DNA from: Bacteroidales bacterium
Lineage (GTDB): Bacteria > Bacteroidota > Bacteroidia > Bacteroidales > WCHB1-69
DNA: 15,979 nt
Direction: 5' to 3'
Assembly: GCA_012518765.1 (NCBI GenBank)
Contig: JAAYRN010000258.1
Location: 1-15,979 of the forward strand
Of the stretch, positions 1 through 6,761 are shown piece after piece. How positions within the stretch are numbered: position 1 is the stretch's first letter; each line of letters starts with the position of its first letter. Below the pieces are notes generated by a model. It saw only the letters and a program-made list of their open reading frames with translations, was not told the origin of the DNA and did not search any database. The position numbers and the translations under genes are program-made.

Positions 1-666
1 TCCTTGGTGGTGTATAATCCCGAATGGAGCAAAGGGGTTATAGGCATTGTGGCTTCTCGCTTGGTAGAACAATTTTATAAACCTACCATTGTACTGACGT
101 TGTTTGATGGAATTATCACAGGTTCAGCTCGCTCAGTAAAAGAATTTGATTTATACAATGCCCTTTCATCTTGTAGTCATTTACTCGAACATTTTGGAGG
201 ACATACGTTTGCTGCTGGATTGTCTTTGAAACCCGAAAACTTAGAAAATTTTATCCATAGTTTTGAAGAAATAGTAGCTTCAACCATACAAGAAAAATCC
301 TTAACTCCAACTATAGACATTGATAATGAGATAGATTTAAAGGAAATAAACAATATGTATTATAGCATATTAAAATATTTTTCTCCTTTTGGTCCGGGAA
401 ATATGTCTCCTGTTTTTATGACTCGCCATGTTTTTGATGCGGGTAAAGCCCGAATTGTAGGACAAAATCATTTGAAATTAGCTATATTTCAAAAAGATAA
501 AAGATGTTTCCCCATCGATGCTATCGCCTTTAACTTGGGTGAGTATTACGAGCATATCGTAAAAGGAAATCCTTTTCATATATGTTATCATATTGAACAA
601 AATTCTTGGCAGGGTAGAGATACCTTGCAATTGGTTATCAAAGATATAAAATTAGATTTATCTTAG
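1..666 (+). CDS. recJ: RecJ single-stranded-DNA-specific exonuclease, C-terminal part (5' end outside window)
   Basis: RecJ is a 5'-3' single-strand DNA exonuclease acting in the cytoplasm in recombination and mismatch or base-excision repair. About 221 codons are visible and the frame is open at base 1, so the DHH catalytic domain lies upstream of the window. What is visible is the DHHA1 domain: a GVIGIVASRLVE stretch near the start, GSARS at about residues 40-44 of the visible part, and the hallmark FGGH...AAG motif at about 64-71. An OB-fold-like C-terminal domain (about residues 125-220, containing FGPGN and the final LQLVIKDIKL strand) follows. These match the family in order and sequence. 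No initiation codon should be inferred from the first TTG. The stop is TAG at 664-666, followed by a non-coding region, so this is the last gene of its transcript in view. Identification is confident; only the truncation by the window limits it. Confidence 0.93.
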   Translation, partial: SLVVYNPEWSKGVIGIVASRLVEQFYKPTIVLTLFDGIITGSARSVKEFDLYNALSSCSHLLEHFGGHTFAAGLSLKPENLENFIHSFEEIVASTIQEKSLTPTIDIDNEIDLKEINNMYYSILKYFSPFGPGNMSPVFMTRHVFDAGKARIVGQNHLKLAIFQKDKRCFPIDAIAFNLGEYYEHIVKGNPFHICYHIEQNSWQGRDTLQLVIKDIKLDLS

Positions 667-850
667 GAAGACGGAAGACATGAGTCGGAAGTCAGAGGAC
701 TTGAGTCTGAGGCAGAAATCCGTTTTGTTTTAAACCGCAAAGGACGCAAACCCCTCTAAATCTCCCCACCTGAGGCGAAGCCGAAAGCATGAGTACATTA
801 ATTTAATAATCAAACAGCTATACGAATAACTGGGGAGACTTCCCTGCTTC
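667..850. repeat. Non-coding patchwork of dispersed-repeat-like sequence between recJ and the Rhs module
   Basis: This stretch has no credible gene and differs in composition from its AT-rich neighbours. Bases 667-712 are a degenerate purine-rich repeat with recurring GGAAG and TGAGTC blocks. Bases 734-750 read AACCGCAAAGGACGCAAA-like sequence, which resembles short dispersed intergenic repeats I recall from Bacteroidota genomes. Bases 751-768 read CCCCTCTAAATCTCCCCA. The 8-base TCTCCCCA at 761-768 is answered by an inverted TGGGGAGA at 831-838. The pair encloses a 62-base segment. The repeat nature is inferred from resemblance and internal structure; copies elsewhere in the genome cannot be seen from here. 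The remainder to base 1021 holds no further structure that I can support, apart from an in-frame extension of the next gene described in the findings. Confidence 0.45.
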
Positions 851-1021
851 GTTATAAAGTTACCTGCTATATGTTTTTCTCTACCTCTCACTTTGTTTTG
901 TGTTTACTTCTTTACTTCCATCCTTAATCTTATTTTTATCCTTCTGAATAACAAATATTTTCTCTTTTGAAATTCCAACATCTGCCCGATGGTACACAAC
1001 CACCTTATCTGAACAGAATAT

Positions 1022-1486
1022 CTATTTTACAGCCCTTTGCCAACGTGGTGGCTTTGGTGGCGTTCCATATTTTAACATATGCCTATTATATTTTTTATTT
1101 ATTTTTCTTCTCTGTCTCGGTGAATCTTGCTGTTTAGTTTTTTTATGATAATACTTCCATTCCAAAAAAAGAATGTCGTTTAACACTATTTTCTTTTTAC
1201 TTATAATTGAAACTTCTTCTACAGAGTCTTTTACTAATGTAGATGTTAGTATATAATGTTTTTTTTCCTTAATATAAGTGCCATAATTTAAAGTGTCGTT
1301 GATTTTATAGTCATATGAGACTAAAGCGTGAGGTCCTCTCTTATACCAGAAAGTACTGTCATTATAAAATATTATGGTAGTTAAACCTGTTATATAAGAC
1401 ACAACAATTTCTTTTTCTTGAGCAAAAGAAAGATTATTTATAATTCCCAAAAATAATAAAACACAGTATTTTTTTAATCTTTCCAT
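1022..1486 (-). CDS. Small exported hypothetical protein overlapping the Rhs gene; candidate partner or immunity protein
   Basis: I do not recognise a family. The ATG at 1486 is preferred over an upstream ATG at 1507 because it gives a clean signal peptide: MERLKK, then a hydrophobic core (YCVLLFLGIINNLSFA), then a probable cleavage after SFAQ. No lipobox cysteine is seen, so a periplasmic or secreted location is inferred. The mature part is about 130 residues, predicted beta-rich in its first half (IVVSY, TIIFY, FWYKR, LVSYDY), and ends in a basic tail rich in Lys, Arg and Pro. The gene begins inside the last codons of the Rhs gene (13-base overlap, 1474-1486), which suggests translational coupling. 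An exported protein encoded directly after an Rhs toxin-like tip would suit an immunity or accessory role, but nothing in the sequence proves that. The frame stays open for 46 codons after the TAG stop, so the gene may be truncated. Confidence 0.6.
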   Translation of the reverse strand: MERLKKYCVLLFLGIINNLSFAQEKEIVVSYITGLTTIIFYNDSTFWYKRGPHALVSYDYKINDTLNYGTYIKEKKHYILTSTLVKDSVEEVSIISKKKIVLNDILFLEWKYYHKKTKQQDSPRQRRKINKKYNRHMLKYGTPPKPPRWQRAVK

Positions 1487-2901
1487 ACCCCTGCTTTTTT
1501 CATCCAACCTGAATTAATATCTTTCAAACTATATGCTCCATACCAAGAGAAAATAGCGTCTGATGGACTAAAAGAAAAATGCGATTTATAAACGTTTATA
1601 TGTTCAGCATTCAACGCATTTGCTCCGCCTCTAATACCGAGTACATTATTCGCCGTAAATTTATAATTTTCTGGATTTCTGAGAGCATTAACATTGTGCA
1701 TGCTTTCGTGCCAAGCATCACTATTAGTACGATATTCTATATCTATAACACCGTTATCCCGTCTTATTGAGTAACATTCAGCACCATTTTCCCTAATAAC
1801 TTCCTTAAAAGCAAATACTTGTTTAGATTCTCCCATTTCTTGCAATCCTTTTACCCCATCTTCCAATATCGCATTTCTTTCTTTCATTTCCGATATTAAT
1901 TCTTTTTTACTTTCTATACCTTTCGTTTTACCTTTTTGCTCCATCTTATCAATTTGCTTTTCTAATCTACCAATAAAGTTATTATTTGATTTTATTTGAG
2001 ATTGAGCATTTTGGGTTAGTTCCTCTGCTTTTTGCTTGTCCTTTGTTTCTTCCCATTCCATTCCCATCGGGTCTACATATTTTACCGGATTATTAGCACA
2101 ATACGCATACGGGCTTATCCAAAAATATTTCTCAAATATCGGATCCCTCGCAGTAAAAGTAGTCAAATTAGGATTATAATATCTTGCCTCATAATAGTAT
2201 AAACCGCTTTCTTCATCAAGTTCTTTTCCATTAAAGAGAAAACGAGGAATAGTATCTAGCATCCAATCGGCTTTGTATTCGCTAATAACAGAACCCCAAG
2301 GCGTATATAAAACCGCTTGTGCTACATCTCCGTTTATATCGGTTATAAGTTGAGTAGAACTAAGATGGTTTCCATGATAAAAATACAAAGCATTTTCATA
2401 CTTGCAGGAATCACCCTGTAAATGTGTTATTTGAACAAAGTCGCAGCTTATATTTTCTATGGTGTCGCCTGTAAGTAAAGTAAGTTCATTCTGCATTACT
2501 TCAAGAGCTTTCGTATTATCTACCGTATAAGAGTTTATACTTTCAGATAAGCCGCTTCCTATTTTGGAGGCAATACGTGCAGCATCAGCATAGTAGTGTT
2601 TGGTGTATTCTCCGTTTTGGTTCATATTAATGTAACCGTTGGGGTAGAGCATGAGTTTTTCTACTTCTAATACATTATTTCCCAAGGCATTGATTCGGGA
2701 TAAGATATTGTTTAACGTAACTTTATACATGCGCTGTCCGGCATCATCGTAATTGTAATACCCGTATTTTTCTCCATTTTCACTGTAGGCTTTCATCTGG
2801 TCAAAAGCGTTATAGAGGTAGTATTCGGAATGATTTAGAGGGGTAAAACTTTCCTTCTCCGCTACAAAAACAGTTGTTATATGATTGCTACAATTTTTCA
2901 T
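1474..2901 (-). CDS. Short Rhs/YD-repeat core protein with C-terminal HExxH (zincin-like) tip
   Basis: A 475-residue protein when started at the ATG at 2901; an ATG at 2916 would add five residues but lies inside the proposed promoter. Rhs proteins normally run well over 1000 residues, form a shell around a variable C-terminal tip, and are exported. Here only the end of the shell is present: a YD-type segment (about residues 27-62, with YNYDDAGQRMYKV), a further core with YFYHGNHLSSTQ at about 173-184, and the Rhs-associated core (FNGKELDEESGLYYYEARYY at about 223-242, then ARDP and YAYCANNP), closing with DPMG at 277-280. After it comes a charged, coiled-coil-like linker (about 281-345) and a tip with HESMH at 398-402, a metallopeptidase HExxH motif; NAEH near 431-434 could supply a third metal ligand. 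No signal peptide is visible. It may be an orphan or silent tip cassette, or a 5'-truncated gene with a newly acquired promoter. Confidence 0.8.
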   Translation of the reverse strand: MKNCSNHITTVFVAEKESFTPLNHSEYYLYNAFDQMKAYSENGEKYGYYNYDDAGQRMYKVTLNNILSRINALGNNVLEVEKLMLYPNGYINMNQNGEYTKHYYADAARIASKIGSGLSESINSYTVDNTKALEVMQNELTLLTGDTIENISCDFVQITHLQGDSCKYENALYFYHGNHLSSTQLITDINGDVAQAVLYTPWGSVISEYKADWMLDTIPRFLFNGKELDEESGLYYYEARYYNPNLTTFTARDPIFEKYFWISPYAYCANNPVKYVDPMGMEWEETKDKQKAEELTQNAQSQIKSNNNFIGRLEKQIDKMEQKGKTKGIESKKELISEMKERNAILEDGVKGLQEMGESKQVFAFKEVIRENGAECYSIRRDNGVIDIEYRTNSDAWHESMHNVNALRNPENYKFTANNVLGIRGGANALNAEHINVYKSHFSFSPSDAIFSWYGAYSLKDINSGWMKKAGVWKD

Positions 2902-2905
2902 TGTG

Positions 2906-2924
2906 CAAAAATACACTATTTTTG
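2906..2924 (-). promoter_or_regulatory. Symmetric double -7 promoter element upstream of the Rhs gene
   Basis: The 19 bases CAAAAATACACTATTTTTG form a perfect 8-bp inverted repeat with a 3-base centre. On the - strand, bases 2913-2906 read TATTTTTG, matching the Bacteroidota -7 consensus TAnnTTTG. It lies only 4 bases before the Rhs ATG at 2901, so a transcript from it would be leaderless or nearly so. The + strand half (2917-2924) is the same box facing the other way. No clear -33 TTTG is seen at the expected spacing for the - strand box. The same geometry occurs at 11554-11572. Confidence 0.45.
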
Positions 2925-2954
2925 TATAATTATATTGAATTTATTAAATTATTT

Positions 2955-3014
2955 TTTTGCCAAGAACACAGAGAAAAAAGAATTGATTTTCAAGACCGTA
3001 CACCTTTGTGTACG
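2955..3014. repeat. Non-coding repeat-like patch with a perfect 7-bp hairpin, between the Rhs gene and the thioesterase
   Basis: Bases 2958-2980 (GCCAAGAACACAGAGAAAAAA) look like the CTCTGTGTTCTTTGCG class of short intergenic sequence seen in many Bacteroidota genomes; this is resemblance only. Bases 2997-3014 form CGTACAC-CTTT-GTGTACG, a perfect 7-bp stem with a 4-base loop. It lies 22 bases after the thioesterase stop and could help end that transcript, but no U-run follows it directly on the - strand: the nearest T-rich stretch is about 20 bases further on. It may instead be the core of a palindromic repeat. Confidence 0.4.
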
Positions 3015-3036
3015 TTGCGATTAAAAAAACACTTGT

Positions 3037-3462
3037 TTAACACCCTTCAAATTCTTGTACTTTTTGTTTAAAGTCGTCTGAAATGGCTTTTGAGCAGTTG
3101 TTTTCTTTGTCGTATCCCGACATAATGCTGTAGCAGGTACTTTTAATTTCTTGGGTTTCCGATTGGACTATCCGTTGAATTATTTTAACACTTTTTTCTC
3201 CAAAGCCAATTACCTTGGTTTCAACAACAATTTTGTCTTCTAAGAAAATGGAATTCATAAAATCGCAGGAAGCATGTACGATTACCATATCCAATTCGTC
3301 CCATTTGATTGCTTTGTTTTGCAAGGTTTTAAAGTATTCAAGTCGTCCCAAATCATAGTAGGAAAACTGCACCCCGTTGTTGACGTGTCCTACAGGGTCT
3401 AAATCTGTCATTCTTACCTGAATAGAAAATCGGTGATTAAATGTATATGTTTCAGTATCCAT
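3037..3462 (-). CDS. Acyl-CoA thioesterase, hotdog (4HBT/YbgC-FadM-like) family
   Basis: A 141-residue cytoplasmic protein of the usual length for single-domain hotdog thioesterases, which hydrolyse acyl-CoA or acyl-ACP to free acids. The ATG at 3462 is chosen because the longer frame starts with TTG at 3468 and adds only two residues. The family signature is at about residues 18-35: MTDLDPVGHVNNG followed by an aromatic-rich helix (YYDLGRLEYF). D22, the second Asp of the DxD motif, aligns with the catalytic Asp of YbgC-type enzymes. A central helix is followed by the long antiparallel strands expected of the fold (KIVVETKVIGFGEKSVKIIQRI). It starts 18 bases after the nrdJ stop on the same strand, so the two are probably cotranscribed, although no functional link is obvious. 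The natural substrate cannot be read from sequence; a role in fatty-acid or menaquinone-pathway ester hydrolysis is possible but unproven. Confidence 0.85.
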   Translation of the reverse strand: MDTETYTFNHRFSIQVRMTDLDPVGHVNNGVQFSYYDLGRLEYFKTLQNKAIKWDELDMVIVHASCDFMNSIFLEDKIVVETKVIGFGEKSVKIIQRIVQSETQEIKSTCYSIMSGYDKENNCSKAISDDFKQKVQEFEGC

Positions 3463-3480
3463 AAGCAAAAAGGTTAAGGT

Positions 3481-6297
3481 TTATCCGCATTTTGAATGAC
3501 CGCAATTCATACAAGTTACACATCCGTCTTTAAAAACTAATGTTTCTTGTTTGCATTCGGGACACGATTGTTTGACTTTTGTTCCCTCTTTTATATAACG
3601 TTTTAAGGCTCTGGATACTCCATTTTTCCATGTCATAATGTTATCATCATCCAATCGTAATTTGTCTATCAAATTAACCACATTGGGCAAGGGCATGCCA
3701 TGTCGTAATATTCCAGATATTAACTTGGCATAATTCCAATATTCTTTTAAAAACATTCTCGAAAGTCCTTCGATTGTAATATTATATCCGTCTTGATCGG
3801 TAAATATAAAATCGTAGCGGGCGGGGGCTCCTGCCGATGGTTTTTCTCTTTTTACCCATCCTTTTTTTACCCAAGTGGGCAAAGAGGCAAAACTGCTTGC
3901 TTTTCCTGTAAATATTTCATAGGGTCTTGACTCCATAATTCCGACAACAGCAACCCAATCTTCTTCTTTGTTTTTAAATCGAATTACTTCTGCTTCAATA
4001 GTTTTAGGACGTTTTGGAGCATTTGTTTCTCCAAATTTTCTATTTGCATTATTAGCTCCTGAACTGCCTTGTTTTACTAAAACTCCATCGCGAGAACCTT
4101 CTCTGTAAATGGTAATTCCTTTGCATCCGCTTTCCCATGCTGTTCGGTATATTTCACCTACTTTTTCTTTGGTTATCGACTCGGGAACATTTACCGTAAC
4201 ACTAATCGAATGATCGACCCATTTTTGTACAGAACCTTGTAATTTAACCTTCATTACCCAGTCTACGTCATGAGCTGTAGCTTTGTGATAGGGCGATTTT
4301 TCTATTAGCTTATTTAATTCTTTGGTCGACATATAGGTTAACTGGTTGGTATCGTAACCGTTAATTTCTGCCCACACTTTAAATTTAGGATGTAGCACTT
4401 GATATTCCTCAAATGCGTCTCCATTTTGATCGGTAAAAGCAACTTTTGCATTTTGATCGCTTGGGTTTACCTTGCGTCTTCGTGTATAGGCTATCATAAA
4501 CACAGGTTCTATTCCCGATGTGGTTTGTGTACAAAGACTTACACTTCCTGTAGGTGCTATGGTTAACAAGGCAATGTTTCGTCTTCCGTATGTACACATG
4601 TCTTGATATAGTTCAGCATCTGCCTCTTTCAATCGTTGAATAAAAGGATTGTTTTTTTCTTTTTCATGGTTATATATGGGAAAAGATCCTCTTTCTTTTG
4701 CCAATTGCACCGATGACCTATAGGCTGCTAAGGCTAATTGTTTGTGTACTTCTGTTGAAAATTCATTGGCTTCTTCTGAACCATAACGAATCCCCAAAGC
4801 AGCGAGCATATCTCCTTCTGCTGTGATTCCTAAGCCTGTTCTACGACCTAAATAAGATTTTTCCTTAATTTTTTCCCACAATTCTTTTTCGGTTCGTTTA
4901 ACATCTACCGTTTCTGGGTCTGAATTTACTTTGATAAGAATTTTATCTATTTTTTCTATTTCAAGGTCTATTAAGTCGTCCATCAAGCGTTGTGCTATCA
5001 TGACATGATCTTTAAATTTTTCAAAATTAAAAGTCGCTTGACTTGTAAATGGCTGTTCTACATAACTATATAAATTCATAGCTAATAATCGGCAGCTATC
5101 GTAGGGACATAGGGGTATTTCGCCACAAGGATTTGTCGATACGGTTTCAAAACCTTGGTCGGCATAGCAATCGGGAATGGCTTCTGTTTTTATGGTATCC
5201 CAAAATAAAATACCGGGTTCGGCTGACTGCCATGCGTTGTGAATTATTTTATTCCACAATGCCTTTGCATCTATTTCTTTTTGTACTTTTGGGTTGGGCG
5301 AATCAATGGGATATTGTTGTACATAAGGAGTTCCTGATTCTACACAAGCCATAAATTCATCGTCAATTTTAACAGAAATATTGGCTCCTGTAACTTTTCC
5401 CTGTGTCATCTTAGCATCAATAAATCTATCCACATCGGGATGTTTTACCGAAATACTTAACATCAAAGCTCCTCTTCGTCCTCCCTGTGCTACTTCGCGT
5501 GTTGAATTGGAATAACGTTCCATAAAAGGAACTATTCCTGTGGAGGTAAGGGCGCTGTTGTTTACCAAACTTCCTTCGGGTCGTATGTGCGACAAATCAT
5601 GTCCTACACCTCCTCTTCGTTTCATAAGTTGGACTTGCTCTTCGTCTACTTTCATAATACCACCATAAGAGTCTGAGTTTCCTTGACTTCCTATAACAAA
5701 ACAATTGGATAAGGAAGCTATTTGAAAATCATTTCCAATGCCAAACATGGGACTTCCTTGGGGAATTATGTATTGAAAATTGTTCAATAATAAATTTATC
5801 TTGACTTCATCCAAAGGATTTGGATATTTTTTTTCGATACGAGCAAATTCCTTGGACAAACGCCTGTGCATATCATCGGGAGTTAATTCATAAATATTTC
5901 CTTCTCCGTCTCTTAATGCATATTTATTCATCCAAACGTTAGCGACCATTTCATCTCCATTAAAATATTTTGTCGCCTTTTCTAATACTTCTTTTGAACT
6001 ATAGGTTTTCATTTGATCGCTATTCAAATTAGTAAAATATATATCATCTTTTATTTCTATTTGTTGTGTTACTTGTTTTTTATCTTCTTCGGGAGTGTTT
6101 ATTTCCATAAACGGTGTTTCTTCTGGACGAATACTTTCTCTTGCCTGTAATAAAGATGTCTTATCCGAATGATTGTCCTTTTCTTCCATGCCTTTCATTT
6201 TATTTTTTATGGCACTGTATTTATAGTTGTTGACTTTTTTTGTTGTTTCTGACTTTAAGTCAGTTAAATCGGGTATTATACTGAATAAATCGCTCAT
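3481..6297 (-). CDS. nrdJ: Adenosylcobalamin-dependent (class II) ribonucleoside-diphosphate reductase NrdJ
   Basis: Reduces ribonucleotides to deoxyribonucleotides for DNA synthesis, using a radical made from adenosylcobalamin, so it needs no separate NrdB subunit or oxygen. The 938 residues show the family landmarks: SNCFV with C199 and LC at C589 (the likely redox pair region), NPCGE at 389-393 with the probable thiyl-radical C391 and E393, and APTGSVSLC at 581-589. The C-terminus carries six cysteines (C912, C915, C926, C929, C932, C937) in CPEC...CVTCMNCG arrangement, typical of long NrdJ proteins and probably zinc-binding and/or the swinging redox tail. Residues 1 to about 85 are Lys/Glu-rich and poorly conserved in appearance, before the ATP-cone/core region. 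The ATG at 6297 is the only suitable start: in-frame stops lie just upstream. It has its own promoter (about 6446-6475) and a leader of roughly 140 bases. I see no cobalamin riboswitch in that leader. Confidence 0.93.
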   Translation of the reverse strand: MSDLFSIIPDLTDLKSETTKKVNNYKYSAIKNKMKGMEEKDNHSDKTSLLQARESIRPEETPFMEINTPEEDKKQVTQQIEIKDDIYFTNLNSDQMKTYSSKEVLEKATKYFNGDEMVANVWMNKYALRDGEGNIYELTPDDMHRRLSKEFARIEKKYPNPLDEVKINLLLNNFQYIIPQGSPMFGIGNDFQIASLSNCFVIGSQGNSDSYGGIMKVDEEQVQLMKRRGGVGHDLSHIRPEGSLVNNSALTSTGIVPFMERYSNSTREVAQGGRRGALMLSISVKHPDVDRFIDAKMTQGKVTGANISVKIDDEFMACVESGTPYVQQYPIDSPNPKVQKEIDAKALWNKIIHNAWQSAEPGILFWDTIKTEAIPDCYADQGFETVSTNPCGEIPLCPYDSCRLLAMNLYSYVEQPFTSQATFNFEKFKDHVMIAQRLMDDLIDLEIEKIDKILIKVNSDPETVDVKRTEKELWEKIKEKSYLGRRTGLGITAEGDMLAALGIRYGSEEANEFSTEVHKQLALAAYRSSVQLAKERGSFPIYNHEKEKNNPFIQRLKEADAELYQDMCTYGRRNIALLTIAPTGSVSLCTQTTSGIEPVFMIAYTRRRKVNPSDQNAKVAFTDQNGDAFEEYQVLHPKFKVWAEINGYDTNQLTYMSTKELNKLIEKSPYHKATAHDVDWVMKVKLQGSVQKWVDHSISVTVNVPESITKEKVGEIYRTAWESGCKGITIYREGSRDGVLVKQGSSGANNANRKFGETNAPKRPKTIEAEVIRFKNKEEDWVAVVGIMESRPYEIFTGKASSFASLPTWVKKGWVKREKPSAGAPARYDFIFTDQDGYNITIEGLSRMFLKEYWNYAKLISGILRHGMPLPNVVNLIDKLRLDDDNIMTWKNGVSRALKRYIKEGTKVKQSCPECKQETLVFKDGCVTCMNCGHSKCG

Positions 6298-6411
6298 AGT
6301 TATTAGGACATAAAGATTTTATAAATCAAATTTTCAAAAAATATCAACCTCCTTGTAATTAAATTCTCAAATTTAAGAATGTAATTTTTATCTGATTGAT
6401 TGTAAAATGTT

Positions 6412-6440
6412 AGAAAAAAAATGTCTTTCGAGACACTTTC
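6412..6440 (-). terminator. Hairpin followed by U-run in the nrdJ leader (possible attenuator or terminator)
   Basis: On the - strand, AGTGTCT-CGAA-AGACATT forms a 7-bp stem (one G-U pair) with a tetraloop. Its core, 6422-6435, is a perfect 5-bp repeat (TGTCT...AGACA), and it is followed at once by a run of eight T. This is the form of an intrinsic terminator. It sits at or just after the predicted nrdJ transcription start, so it could end readthrough from dxs, act as an attenuator, or protect the 5' end of the nrdJ mRNA. The sequence alone cannot decide which. Confidence 0.4.
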
Positions 6441-6445
6441 TACTG

Positions 6446-6475
6446 CAAAGATAGATGATTTTATTCTATTTCAAA
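6446..6475 (-). promoter_or_regulatory. Predicted promoter of nrdJ (Bacteroidota sigma-ABfr type)
   Basis: Reading the - strand, TTTG at 6475-6472 (-33 element) is separated by 18 bases from TATCTTTG at 6453-6446, which matches the -7 consensus TAnnTTTG. This is the only promoter in the window with both elements near the expected spacing (usually about 19-21 bases). The start point would fall near 6440, leaving a leader of about 140 bases before the ATG at 6297. That leader contains the hairpin at 6412-6440 and an AAGGAGG at 6354-6348. Confidence 0.55.
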
Positions 6476-6717
6476 AAAAAATATTTCAAAAAGAATCCAC
6501 AAATTATTGTTTATAATTTATTGCTCTTATTTTCATCTACTTACAGAATTTAACTTTTTAAATTTTGTATCGTATTAAGTTGTATCCATGTTATATAATT
6601 GCGTCTTTCATTTTTTTAAGACTTGTTTTTTTTATTAATTGTTATCGTTCTAATAATCAATCTTTTTAAACGAGTTGTTATTTTTCTTGGAAAAAAAATG
6701 TTGATAATTTTTTCCTT

Positions 6718-6754
6718 AAAAAAATATATTCAAAAAATATTTGGAATATATTTT
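6718..6754 (-). terminator. AT-only hairpin with U-run, probable dxs terminator
   Basis: A perfect 11-bp inverted repeat, AAAATATATTC at 6721-6731 and GAATATATTTT at 6744-6754, begins 7 bases after the dxs stop. Read on the - strand, the stem ends in a run of seven T (6724-6718, partly within the stem). Position and U-run support an intrinsic terminator, although the stem has only one G-C pair and would be weak. The rest of the 6298-6761 intergenic region is very AT-rich. Besides the nrdJ promoter and leader it holds only another A/T inverted repeat (GGAAAAAA at 6689-6696 with TTTTTTCC at 6708-6715), to which I assign no function. Confidence 0.5.
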
Positions 6755-6761
6755 CGAGTTT

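Noticed and set aside
1474..1507. Upstream ATG at 1507 as the start of the small exported protein
   Set aside because: It would place seven charged residues (MDEKSRG) ahead of the signal peptide; the ATG at 1486 gives a standard N-region.
2874..3071. 65-codon open frame on the + strand across the Rhs-thioesterase gap
   Set aside because: It overlaps the ends of both neighbours, spans the promoter palindrome and the hairpin, and has no protein-like features; the gap is better read as non-coding.
6298..6440. Cobalamin riboswitch upstream of nrdJ
   Set aside because: Considered because the enzyme needs adenosylcobalamin, but the leader is short and AT-rich and shows no recognisable B12-box or multi-helix structure.
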